Source: a virus. Taken from it: 53,337 bases of DNA. The notes beneath the pieces are model-generated. The model was not told where the DNA came from. It ran no database searches and worked only from the letters and a program-made list of their open reading frames with translations. Below, piece after piece: positions 24,701 to 30,521 of this stretch. The DNA lies in IMG/VR virus record IMGVR_UViG_3300032892_000071, positions 1-53,337 of that record; one strand, 5' to 3'. Numbering within the stretch: position 1 is the first letter of the stretch; each line of letters opens with the position of its first letter. The translations under genes were made by a program, and so were the position numbers.

Positions 24701-26390
24701 GTCCGGCCCGAAACTGGACAACGAGTAACAAAAGTGGGCAAATCTCATATTGCTACAGGAAATGATGCTGGGTTGAGATCATCTTTGCCCAGCCTAAACC
24801 GCGAGAATTGCTGGGACACCCGTGTCACCTGCTCGCACCACAGCGTGGGGCGAAAGCCCGAGCGCGACGGTCCGAGAAGCGAGCAGCAGGGGTAATCAGC
24901 AGCCGAGCCCGCCTGGACCGCATTGCGGCACCGACGGGATGGTTCAGAGACCATGTACGCGGCACCTCACCGAGGTGAAGATATGGCCCGGCCTCACGTG
25001 AGAGCGTGAGAGGCGCGCAGAAATGACGCGCCCGCTCGCCTGCCCGATGGGCGAGAGGTAACAGCGCGGAAGAGTACATGCTGCTCGCTGGGACGTCGCA
25101 GACGCTGCGGCCACCGACTTTGGTGTCGGCGAACACCCGGATACCAGGATCGAACGAGACCGCTGTCAACTCGTCGAATTACGTGTCGATCGGGGTGACC
25201 GCCACCAACTACTACGGTGAGACGGTCTGCTCGACGGTGCTTGACCCGGCGGTCACCAACAACACGTACGTGATCGACCTGACGGTGACGTTGCCGCCTG
25301 GCGCGCTGCAGTGGAACGTGTATGCGCTTACGCAGGCGGGCACTAACACGGTCGCGTCGACGCTGACGAAGGTGGCGTCGGGTATCGGCGGGTCGAAGTA
25401 CACGCTGCAGGGCACGATCCCCACTGTGCAGGTCTCGGGTGGGGCGCCGCCGTCGTCGGACACCTCTACGGGTGCCTCAACCCGGATGGAAGGGATCATC
25501 CCCACTCTGACCGGCCAGTCGGCGAACGCCGGGGTGTACCCCTCCACCTGGCAGGGCGGGTACATTAACCAGTCCGTCGGTACCCACCTCAGCTACAACA
25601 CGATCTACACGGCGCTGGACGCGTTGTGGGAGTCGGCGACCGGTTCCACCAGCCCGGGTGCGTTCCGTGCGGACCCGGCGGAGCTGGTCGGCGACGGCGG
25701 CGACATCATGCGCCTGTCGAATGATGTGATCTCCCAGGGGGCGGCGACGAACTACCGGCTGTTCCTCGACCAGCCCGACGTCGCCGGCGTCCGAGTCGGC
25801 GCTGCGGTGTCGGAATTCCAGAACCCGATCACCCGGTCCATCCTCAAACTGGTGGTCCATCCCTGGTTCACGCAGGGCACCGCGATCCTCATGTCGTACC
25901 AGCTGCCGCAGACGTGGACCAACGTCGCCAACGCGTGGGAAATGACCTGCGTACAAGACTACGCGAGCATTGCTTGGCCGGTTATCGACGCTTCGTTCAG
26001 GTACTCCATCAACAGCGTTCAGTTCTCGCTGAACTGAATAGGTGGCGCGGCAGGGTGACCTGCCGTGGAAAACTGCACTGTTCGGGGAACCCCTCCGCTA
26101 GCCGGGGAATCCCGAGCTTCGGCGATGCCTGCTGGAGTGTAGAGACTGTATGTGCGGGCTCTGTCATGGACGGCCGCCTGGGGCATCACAGGCGTACGGC
26201 CGCAGAGCATGAGACAGTCCGGTCTGCACCGATGGGAAAGGTGCAGAGGCTGGCAGAAATGACCAGCCCGCCCGCCATCCGGCGGGAGGTAACAGATCGC
26301 TTTCTCTATGGTGCCCTGGTCGCAAGCGCGCCTTTCTACTCGGGGATCTTGCAGGGGCTTCAAGTAAGTGACACTACACCCTACAGTTGA
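21343..26390 (+). CDS. Major capsid protein gene in five exons split by four group I introns
   Basis: Proposed join: 21343-21779, 23018-23059, 23365-23685, 25065-26030, 26300-26390, giving 1857 nt and 618 residues. GTG 21343 follows ATAGGAGGCGT. The spliced protein reads across junctions as GIGTV/SGLVPFDLLAPSRL, SRL/IYPVYTVFRNKLPR, FEDISAL/AEEYMLLAG and SVQFSL/FLYGALVASAPFY, a continuous HK97-fold actinophage-type capsid sequence. Without splicing, each exon runs into stops within a few codons. Position after the protease and before decoration and connector genes supports the call. Exon boundaries are inferred by group I rules (U before, G at intron end) plus frame; they may be off by a few bases where alternatives exist. 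An intein is excluded because the insertions contain stops. Confidence 0.85.
21780..23017 (+). ncRNA. Group I intron 1 of the capsid gene (carries a nuclease ORF)
   Basis: 1238 nt. Core elements: P strand AATTGCTGGGA at 21826-21836 pairing (P4) with AATCAGCAGCC at about 21915-21925; S strand TTCAGAGACTCT at about 21958-21969; and the matching P7 strand AAGATAGAGTCC at 22929-22940, with GACTCT paired to AGAGTC. A P2 hairpin (CTCACCCGGCGACGGGTGAG) precedes the core. P9-type hairpins (GCCTGCGTGAGAACGCAGG; GCTACCCAGAAATGAGGTAGC) follow it. The nuclease gene occupies the P8 region. The intron ends GAGTAACAACACTG. Splicing itself is inferred. Confidence 0.85.
21999..22952 (+). CDS. Intron 1-encoded Vsr/DUF559-like homing endonuclease
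   Basis: 317 residues from ATG 21999; the upstream in-frame ATG at 21942 lies inside the intron core and is unlikely. Residues about 1-50 form a helix-turn-helix (GAGIVQLARAYSCRTSQI). Residues about 55-150 are a very-short-patch-repair/DUF559-like nuclease (TPIECRLHDALKAAGIGF, then YVVDISI ... VVIEADGARHH). A CGYCGETF ... YCSHEH zinc knuckle follows. The C-terminus has repeated RAKISAALTG units, the NUMOD3-like DNA-binding motif of homing enzymes. It would cut the intronless capsid allele to spread intron 1. The last codons also form the intron's P7 strand. Confidence 0.85.
   Translation: MTRKTLLSDADKREIAGQYANGAGIVQLARAYSCRTSQINSAIEASGTARKMLTASTPIECRLHDALKAAGIGFTTQKRLVGRYVVDISIHQAPVVIEADGARHHAGTKAQERDTLRDAAHEAAGYRMFRFSGSEINADAVKCIQKLIDACGLVPDKEPVYDIRTKFSGADHPRHVGMYELTCGYCGETFLNRRSKRMYCSHEHYILGVQKGKPKSAEVRAALAESNRRRVWTDEARAKVSASRVGKPTTKGRPKSAEHRAKISAALTGQRQSDETRAKKSASHRGKTMDEPTRAKISAALTGRKRSNQTKIESEPA
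23018..23059 (+). CDS. Major capsid protein, exon 2 (42 nt)
   Basis: Only 42 nt, coding SGLVPFDLLAPSR plus split codons at both ends. The peptide is what is expected just before the IYPVYT strand of exon 3. It lies between the end of intron 1 and a GCCT/GGGC guide pairing that defines the start of intron 2. No start codon or stand-alone frame exists here, so gene callers would miss it. Confidence 0.8.
23060..23364 (+). ncRNA. Group I intron 2 of the capsid gene (no ORF)
   Basis: 305 nt with a complete core and no protein gene. P: AATTGCTGGAA (23108-23118). Q/R: TAATCAGCAGCCGAG (23195-23209). S: GGTTCACAGACCATG (23236-23250). P7 partner: GAAGATATGGCC (23273-23284). The 5' guide GGGC pairs with the exon GCCT. 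The intron ends GGTAACAAGCAGCG, with a terminal G. It is close to the core of intron 3 over most of its length. Confidence 0.85.
23365..23685 (+). CDS. Major capsid protein, exon 3
   Basis: 321 nt coding from LIYPVYTVFRNKLPR through the glycine-rich ISGSQTGGQGVVDISIPEL loop to GQGFEDISAL. The frame is open upstream of the first ATG (23426), showing that the region is not an independent gene. The exon ends in GCCCT, which pairs with GGGGC at about 23695-23699. Confidence 0.85.
23686..25064 (+). ncRNA. Group I intron 3 of the capsid gene (carries a nuclease ORF)
   Basis: 1379 nt. The 5' part has the guide GGGGC and a P2-like hairpin CCAGCGTGGTGACGCGCTGG. After TGAATAACC, about 1.07 kb with the nuclease gene is inserted before the core resumes: P AATTGCTGGGA (24806-24816), Q/R TAATCAGCAGCCGAG (about 24893-24907), S TGGTTCAGAGACCATG (24940-24955), P7 partner GAAGATATGGCC. 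It ends GGTAACAG. Without the insert the intron would be about 308 nt, the size of intron 2. Confidence 0.85.
23779..24618 (+). CDS. Intron 3-encoded Vsr/DUF559-like homing endonuclease
   Basis: 279 residues. About the first 40 residues are unlike any domain and may be encoded by leftover intron RNA sequence, so the true start may be later. Residues about 45-130 are a Vsr/DUF559-type nuclease (TPHEALFHQALLRARLSFET, then WEADIELRQTPIIIEVTN and a YRVYWFS strand). A zinc knuckle (CEQCGELV ... FCSSKCYGKW) lies at about 175-215. The C-terminus is a helix-turn-helix (DSGMSAQQVAASYGVSRSYV). It has the same parts as the intron 1 enzyme, but the helix-turn-helix is at the other end. It sits between P2 and P3 of its host intron and should promote homing into capsid genes. 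Confidence 0.8.
   Translation: MGNAEATRPAAGESVEAIRRGSDELEHPDADCGARLPASSKVINTPHEALFHQALLRARLSFETQTHPAGDRWEADIELRQTPIIIEVTNSPGQTRNADRYRRKTEAFQAAGYRVYWFSNHMARTNADACVQRVMRENGLTPEAAPAVLIRPNRIGHVRELNPNWGGGPQATACEQCGELVIAGKRNGGKRARFCSSKCYGKWMHEHPETVNNKRTMPDMPDLADRYDSGMSAQQVAASYGVSRSYVMHEMRRRGIALRPSGGYRPRGGFYQSGDLPGS
25065..26030 (+). CDS. Major capsid protein, exon 4
   Basis: 966 nt, the largest coding part, from AEEYMLLAGTS to SINSVQFSL. It holds an inserted Ser/Thr-rich beta domain (ATNYYGETVCSTVLDP to GGSKYTLQG) and the C-terminal core with ITRSILKLVVHPWFTQGTAI. The unspliced frame stops at TGA 26035-26037. The exon ends in CGCT, pairing with GGCG at about 26043-26047. Confidence 0.85.
26031..26299 (+). 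ncRNA. Group I intron 4 of the capsid gene (no ORF, different subgroup)
   Basis: 269 nt. The core differs from introns 1-3: P strand TTCGGGGAACCCC (26081-26093) pairs with GGGGAATCCCGAGC (26104-26117) through TCGGG/CCCGA. S strand TAGAGACTGTATG (26140-26152) pairs with GAGACAGTCC (26211-26220) through GACTGT/ACAGTC (P7). It ends GGAGGTAACAGATCG. The difference suggests an independent invasion from introns 1-3. Confidence 0.8.
26300..26390 (+). CDS. Major capsid protein, exon 5
   Basis: 91 nt coding the C-terminus FLYGALVASAPFYSGILQGL and nine further residues, ending at TGA 26388-26390. The YGxLVxSxPxYxGILQG pattern is what capsid C-termini in this class look like, and it follows SVQFSL of exon 4 in frame when intron 4 is removed. 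Confidence 0.85.
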
Positions 26391-26395
26391 CCGTT

Positions 26396-27202
26396 TTATC
26401 CCGTAATGTCCAGTTCGATTTGGCTGGATTGCGGGAGCCTCTTGCGGGCCAGTCCGGGCACGTCGCGGTGCAGCCACGCATCGAGTGCCCGGACTGGGCT
26501 GCCGCTCGCCACGATCGACCATGCGGCGTTGTGCCGCGTGTCCTGGTACGGGCCGCCGACCTTGACGCCCGTATGTGCCTTGATGCGGCCCTGCATCACC
26601 TGAAGGAACGCCAGGGTGCCGGACACGACCGCCCAGCGGTACGGCGGTTCCTGTCGCAGGCTGCCGTCGCCGTCGAAGTAGCCGCAGAGATAGCTGCCTT
26701 CCAGCTCGGGTGGCACGTCCTCAGGCCAGCGGGTGATGAGGCTTTTGCGGTGTATGACGCCGTGGCTGGCGAGGTCCGCGACCAGGCCGGGGGCGCTGAC
26801 CATGAACCTGGCCATCGGGGTTGTTCGGGTCCGGTAATGCGAGATCCGGGCACCGGGCGCGATGTGGTCACGTGCTAGTTCCACCAGGCAGATGTCTTTC
26901 TCATGCAGCTCCAGCTTGAGCTGCCCGGCCTTCGACATTGAGCCATCTGCCGCGAGCAGCCCCAGCAGGTACGCCTTAACCGGCGTATCGATGACCTGGA
27001 AGTAGCCGGGAATGAGCGAGTTGAAGCCCGCCCGGTGCAGGGATGTCAATCCCTCGATCTTGGCTCGCTGATATATGGCGCTGTAGGACCGGCCGAGCTT
27101 CTCTGCGATCAGCCTGGCCGGCAACTTCGTGTAGTTCTCGTGCAGGTAGGCGAGTTCCTCCGTCGTCCATGGAGCCGCCCAGTAGCCCTCTTTAGTTCTC
27201 AC
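26396..27202 (-). CDS. Free-standing LAGLIDADG homing endonuclease next to the capsid gene
   Basis: 268 residues on the minus strand, its stop 5 bp after the capsid stop. Residues 10-55 are a SANT/Myb-like or GcrA-like DNA-binding region (WTTEELAYLHENYTKLPARL, then GRSYSAIYQRAKIEGL). Two LAGLIDADG helices are clear: YLLGLLAADGS near 80 and YLCGYFDGDGS near 175, each with the catalytic acidic residue, so it can act as a monomer. It is not inside an intron as I read the exons. It may be a former partner of the ORF-less intron 4, which ends about 100 bp away, acting in trans (collaborative homing). Confidence 0.85.
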   Translation of the reverse strand: MRTKEGYWAAPWTTEELAYLHENYTKLPARLIAEKLGRSYSAIYQRAKIEGLTSLHRAGFNSLIPGYFQVIDTPVKAYLLGLLAADGSMSKAGQLKLELHEKDICLVELARDHIAPGARISHYRTRTTPMARFMVSAPGLVADLASHGVIHRKSLITRWPEDVPPELEGSYLCGYFDGDGSLRQEPPYRWAVVSGTLAFLQVMQGRIKAHTGVKVGGPYQDTRHNAAWSIVASGSPVRALDAWLHRDVPGLARKRLPQSSQIELDITG

Positions 27203-27242
27203 AAGCAGATTCTATACGGCATGCCAAGAGAAAGGGCCCATC

Positions 27243-27533
27243 ATGGCCATTTATGCGGGTGGCCCCGGCTACCAGAAGTCAACGATCGGCAGCAGCATCG
27301 GCACCGTCTACAGCCTGGCCGGAGTGACTAACCCTTACAACATGACCGTTGTCAACACCGGCTCAGCGGTCGTGTACCTCGGCACCAACGCAGTCACGGC
27401 GGCGACGGGGATCCCGCTGGCGTCGGGCGGGCAGCTCACCATCCAGGGCCCGGCGATCGCCCTGTGGGGCATCACCGCTTCGGGGACCGCCTACGTGGAG
27501 GCCGGGCTGTCTACTGTGGCGGCGGTGGACTGA
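27243..27533 (+). CDS. Small capsid-associated beta protein, VYLGG family (copy 1)
   Basis: 96 residues from ATG after GAGAAAGGG. The pattern NPYNMTVVNTGSAVVYLGTN, then GIPLASGGQLTI and ALWGITASGTAYV matches three more proteins in this cluster (28121, 28611, 28882), so these are tandem paralogues. No enzyme motif or signal peptide is present. Small beta proteins directly after a capsid gene are often decoration proteins or fibre tips; that role is inferred from position and fold only. Confidence 0.75.
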   Translation: MAIYAGGPGYQKSTIGSSIGTVYSLAGVTNPYNMTVVNTGSAVVYLGTNAVTAATGIPLASGGQLTIQGPAIALWGITASGTAYVEAGLSTVAAVD

Positions 27534-27536
27534 CCG

Positions 27537-27800
27537 ATGACTGATTCGGGTGGGCCGCAGCCTGCGTGGCAGCGGGAACCTGTCGGCCCTGCGTCGGGTT
27601 CCGTGGCCCTGGTGGCGGGGTCGGCGACGGTGTACACGTCGGCGGTGTCGCCTGGTTCAGGGATTCAGCTGACCACGCAGGAGCCAGGTGGTGTGCTCGG
27701 GTCGCATTATGTGGCCGAGACCACGCCAGGGGTGTCGTTTGTTATCGGGTCCACGTCGCCGTCGGATACGTCGACGGTGGCGTGGCAGCTCACCGGCTGA
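27537..27800 (+). CDS. Small beta protein, STVAW family (copy 1)
   Basis: 87 residues. The C-terminal half (SGIQLTTQEPGG ... PGVSFVIGSTSPSDTSTVAW) is homologous to the last 75 residues of the tail spike at 0.1-3.2 kb and to the next gene. A free-standing copy of a fibre domain beside capsid genes suggests a shared attachment or trimerisation unit. It starts 3 bases after the previous stop, and no strong ribosome binding site is seen, so translational coupling is likely. Confidence 0.7.
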   Translation: MTDSGGPQPAWQREPVGPASGSVALVAGSATVYTSAVSPGSGIQLTTQEPGGVLGSHYVAETTPGVSFVIGSTSPSDTSTVAWQLTG

Positions 27801-27816
27801 GGGAAGGGGCCTGATC

Positions 27817-28119
27817 GTGGCGTACAACTGCACCGGCCTCGGGGCGATGAATTTCGCTGTCGCTGAGGGCGGCACCAGCGACTACCAGGGCCTCGCGGTC
27901 CTGGGCACTGTCCCGGCAGCTGGCCAGGTGACCGTTGCTACTGATGCGGCGCTGGAAGACAATATCCGGATTTTTCTCACGGTCCAGTCGGCTGGCACGG
28001 GCACTGTCGGCGCGCTGTACGTGTCGACGGTCGATAACAGCGCCGGGACGTTCACGATCGCCTCGACGTCTACGACAGACGTGAGCACGGTCGCTTGGCT
28101 GATCACAGGGAGCTGCTGA
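27817..28119 (+). CDS. Small beta protein, STVAW family (copy 2)
   Basis: 100 residues from GTG 27817, behind GAAGGGGCC. The central and C-terminal parts (NIRIFLTVQSAGTG, GTFTIASTSTTDVSTVAWLI) match the 27537 protein and the tail spike C-terminus. The in-frame extension upstream is the shadow of the previous gene. It is probably a virion surface subunit; function is not shown. Confidence 0.75.
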   Translation: MAYNCTGLGAMNFAVAEGGTSDYQGLAVLGTVPAAGQVTVATDAALEDNIRIFLTVQSAGTGTVGALYVSTVDNSAGTFTIASTSTTDVSTVAWLITGSC

Positions 28120-28120
28120 G

Positions 28121-28606
28121 ATGGCAACCATTCATACCCCGGTCACCGGGGCCCCGGCGCTGATCTACAGCCCGTCAGCGTCGGGTACGCCGCATGTGAC
28201 GGTCATCAACGAGGGCCCTTCTGCTGTCTACATCGGGCGGGCTGGAGTGACGTCCAGCAGCGGGATGCCGTTGCAGCCACAGCAGGAGCTGTCGCTGCCG
28301 TTCGCGCCGGCCGCGCTGTACGCCGTGGCCAGTGTGGCGTCAGCCGGCACGACCATCAACACGAATCTGGCTTTCAACAGCGGCGGGACGCAGCTGACGT
28401 TCGGCAGCAACTTCTACTCGGCGGCGGTGAACAACACGCAGGCGCAGATCGGGTCGGGCAGCAGCGCCGAGGTGGTGACCATCACCGCCGGCGGGGGCAC
28501 GGGAACGCTGACGGTGTCGGCGCTCGCCTATGACCACCGGACGGCGTCGCCGGTCGGGCCGGTCACACCGGCCGGGTCGGCGGTGCATACCGAGGCGGCG
28601 TGCTGA
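28121..28606 (+). CDS. Small beta protein, VYLGG family (copy 2)
   Basis: 161 residues from ATG, 1 base after the previous stop. Residues 1-75 carry the family pattern (HVTVINEGPSAVYIGRAGVT, GMPLQPQQELSLPF, ALYAVASVAS). Residues 80-161 add a second beta segment (TQLTFGSNFYSAAVNNTQAQ ... TLTVSALAYDH) not present in its shorter paralogues. It is a likely capsid decoration or fibre protein. Confidence 0.75.
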   Translation: MATIHTPVTGAPALIYSPSASGTPHVTVINEGPSAVYIGRAGVTSSSGMPLQPQQELSLPFAPAALYAVASVASAGTTINTNLAFNSGGTQLTFGSNFYSAAVNNTQAQIGSGSSAEVVTITAGGGTGTLTVSALAYDHRTASPVGPVTPAGSAVHTEAAC

Positions 28607-28610
28607 CGGG

Positions 28611-28877
28611 ATGGCGATCTCCGCTCAGTTCACGGTGACCGCGGCGGCGCAGCCGCTCATCATGGCGCCGCCGGGGCCGCAGCCGGGGCCGGTCGGCTGG
28701 TGGTACATCACCAACGGCGCCGCTGTCATCTACCTCGGCGGGCCCGGTGTGACCGTCTCGTCCGGCGCGGCCGTGGCCGCGTCGGCGACGCTGTCGGGGT
28801 TCCTGTGGCCGGGTGACGTGATCTGGGCGGTGTCGGCGGGGAGCTCGACGGTTGGCGTGCTGAGAACCGGGAGCTGA
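28611..28877 (+). CDS. Small beta protein, VYLGG family (copy 3)
   Basis: 88 residues from ATG 28611. It shows the core pattern WWYITNGAAVIYLGGPGVTV, a GAAVAASATLSGFLWPGD turn and the VIWAVSAGSSTVGVLRTGS end strand. It is the shortest family member and probably represents the minimal domain. Four bases separate it from the next gene. Confidence 0.75.
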   Translation: MAISAQFTVTAAAQPLIMAPPGPQPGPVGWWYITNGAAVIYLGGPGVTVSSGAAVAASATLSGFLWPGDVIWAVSAGSSTVGVLRTGS

Positions 28878-28881
28878 CCCG

Positions 28882-29367
28882 GTGGCCCTTTCGGTGTCGC
28901 CGGTGCTTGTCGGGAACGCCCAGCCGGCTTGCGTTCTCGCCCAGGCGCCTGTCTCGCCCGGGCAGGGGCCGGAAGTGTATGTCCGGCTGACCGTCGGCAT
29001 CGTCCCGGTGTATCTCGGCGGCCCGGGCGTGACCTGGCAGAACGGGGTCCAGGTCGCGGCCGGTGCGGTGTGGACGGGGTACCTGTTCGCCGGTGAGAAG
29101 TTGTGCGCGGTCACGCAGGCTGGGACGTCGCTGGTGAATGTGCTGTTCACCGGTTCCGCGTTCTCGGCGGGCGGCGGCGCGATGCTGGGTTCCTTCCAGC
29201 CGACGATCACCCCGTTTGTGTTTCGTTCCCCTGCGCGGGCCCGGGGCCGGGTCGGTCATGGGGTGGTGCAGGCGGGGCCGTCGGCGCCCCACCCGCCGCC
29301 GTACCCGTACCTTGTCGCCGGAACCGGCACGGCAGGCGGCGGTATCGCCAACCACTGGAACGGCTGA
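28882..29367 (+). CDS. VYLGG-family beta protein with a Pro/Arg repeat unit at its end
   Basis: 161 residues from GTG. Residues 1-95 have the family pattern (VYVRLTVGIVPVYLGGPGVT, GYLFAGEKLCAVTQAGTSLV). Residues 100-161 are one unit of the repeat that makes up the 1668-residue protein at 13.7-18.7 kb (ITPFVFRSPARARGRVGHG, then a Gly-rich tail AGGGIA). The protein thus joins two modules that are each reused elsewhere in the window. Confidence 0.75.
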   Translation: MALSVSPVLVGNAQPACVLAQAPVSPGQGPEVYVRLTVGIVPVYLGGPGVTWQNGVQVAAGAVWTGYLFAGEKLCAVTQAGTSLVNVLFTGSAFSAGGGAMLGSFQPTITPFVFRSPARARGRVGHGVVQAGPSAPHPPPYPYLVAGTGTAGGGIANHWNG

Positions 29368-29379
29368 AAAGGGGCACCG

Positions 29380-29652
29380 ATGGCACGAGTCGAGCTTCCT
29401 GGTGGCTGCTACGGCCTGGAATGCGCGGACGGCACCAAGTACACCGCTGACCCGGGCGGCCATATCGACGTGTCGGACCGGCACGCCGCCGCGATCAAAA
29501 GCTCGCAGCATGGGCAGACCGGGATGCTGTCCGCGTCGAAGGCGTACCACCTCGGCACCAAAGGTGGCCGGCGCTGCCCCCGGTGCCGGTTCCTCGCCCA
29601 GGTATGGGCGGCTGACTGCCCCCACTGCGGGGCTGCGACCGAAACGGAGTAA
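29380..29652 (+). CDS. Small zinc-ribbon protein
   Basis: 90 residues from ATG after AAAAGGGG. The N-terminal half is a short beta domain (CYGLECADGTKYTADPGGH). The C-terminal half has two CxxC pairs, CPRCRF and CPHCG, that should bind one zinc. It is the first of three zinc-ribbon proteins in a row between the decoration-like proteins and the connector. It is probably a minor head protein; function unknown. Confidence 0.75.
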   Translation: MARVELPGGCYGLECADGTKYTADPGGHIDVSDRHAAAIKSSQHGQTGMLSASKAYHLGTKGGRRCPRCRFLAQVWAADCPHCGAATETE

Positions 29653-29655
29653 CTC

Positions 29656-30270
29656 ATGACGCTTTACGCGAGGTCGGACCTGACCTCGGTGATCATCTCT
29701 GCTGGGAGCGGAGGGTGCGGCACCAGCCACGCCCGACCCGTGACCGCGGGGGCCCCCGCCAAGGTGTGGCAGCTGCGCTGCCCCCAGTGTGAGACCGTCC
29801 TGAAAGGCAGCGACCTGTGGGCCGGGACCGTCGCGGACATCCCCGAGACCCCCGATGAGACCCGGATCCGTGAGGATTACGAGAAACGCGGCGCGAAAGA
29901 CCAGGACCACATGGTCGCGCTCGCCCTGGGGAAGCTGGCCGGGGTTGATGTGCCGGAGTCTTTGACCCGTGTCGTGTCCGGGGCGCAGCCGCACATCCCC
30001 GGGACGCTGCCATGCGCGGGCGGGCATCCGAACCCGGCCGGGGTGAAGTTCTGCGGCGAGTGCGGGACGCCGATGCACCAGCCGGCCGTGCCTGATGAGG
30101 ACGCCGCCCCCCGGCCGCAGGCCGGGCCTGCGGCCGGCGAGGCAGCGGGCCCGGATCTGTCGGCGCTCGGGTACAGCGAGCTGCGGCGCCTGGCGGTGTC
30201 ACGGGGCCTGCCGGGTGCCGGCACCAAAGCCAAGCTGCTGGCGCGGCTGCAGGAGGCCGCCGCAGCATGA
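29656..30270 (+). CDS. Zinc-ribbon and SAP-like domain protein
   Basis: 204 residues. LRCPQCETVL near 38 and FCGECGTPM near 135, with nearby Cys/His residues, form zinc-binding pairs. An acidic helical region lies between them (PDETRIREDYEKRGAKDQDH). Residues about 168-204 (LSALGYSELRRLAVSRGLPG and a Lys/Leu helix) fit a SAP-type DNA-binding motif. Together these suggest a DNA-contacting head protein made with the connector genes. The 3' neighbour starts 21 bases on. Confidence 0.75.
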   Translation: MTLYARSDLTSVIISAGSGGCGTSHARPVTAGAPAKVWQLRCPQCETVLKGSDLWAGTVADIPETPDETRIREDYEKRGAKDQDHMVALALGKLAGVDVPESLTRVVSGAQPHIPGTLPCAGGHPNPAGVKFCGECGTPMHQPAVPDEDAAPRPQAGPAAGEAAGPDLSALGYSELRRLAVSRGLPGAGTKAKLLARLQEAAAA

Positions 30271-30291
30271 CCTGCGGGTGCTAGGCGGCGT

Positions 30292-30504
30292 GTGAGGCGG
30301 CGCACTGGAGGCCACGCCGGGCTGTGCGCCCTGTGCGGCGGCCCGCAGCGCCGCCGGTCCGCGCGTAAGTCGGAGCCTGTCGCGGACTGCGGCCTGTGCA
30401 TGGAACCGGTGTGCGAACGGCATGTGCGGTGGGACACCGACAGCAACCGGAACGTGTGCACCCGCTGCGCCCGCGAGTTCGGCCTGACCGTAACCAAAGG
30501 CTGA
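30292..30504 (+). CDS. Small Cys-rich zinc-finger protein
   Basis: 70 residues from GTG, with three Cys pairs: CALCGG, CGLCMEPVC and CTRCARE, plus CERHV. This could bind two zincs in a RING-like or double-ribbon arrangement. It is basic at the N-terminus (MRRRTGGH). It forms a run with the two upstream zinc proteins. No family is recognised. Confidence 0.65.
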   Translation: MRRRTGGHAGLCALCGGPQRRRSARKSEPVADCGLCMEPVCERHVRWDTDSNRNVCTRCAREFGLTVTKG

Positions 30505-30521
30505 TGCGGGGGTGATGCCAG

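Noticed and set aside
21780-26299. Inteins in the capsid protein
   Set aside because: The insertions contain stops in the capsid frame, lack intein splice motifs and show group I ribozyme cores.
25914-26390. Independent gene covering intron 4 and exon 5
   Set aside because: Only its last 29 residues look like protein; the rest is the exon 4 shadow and ribozyme core read as codons.
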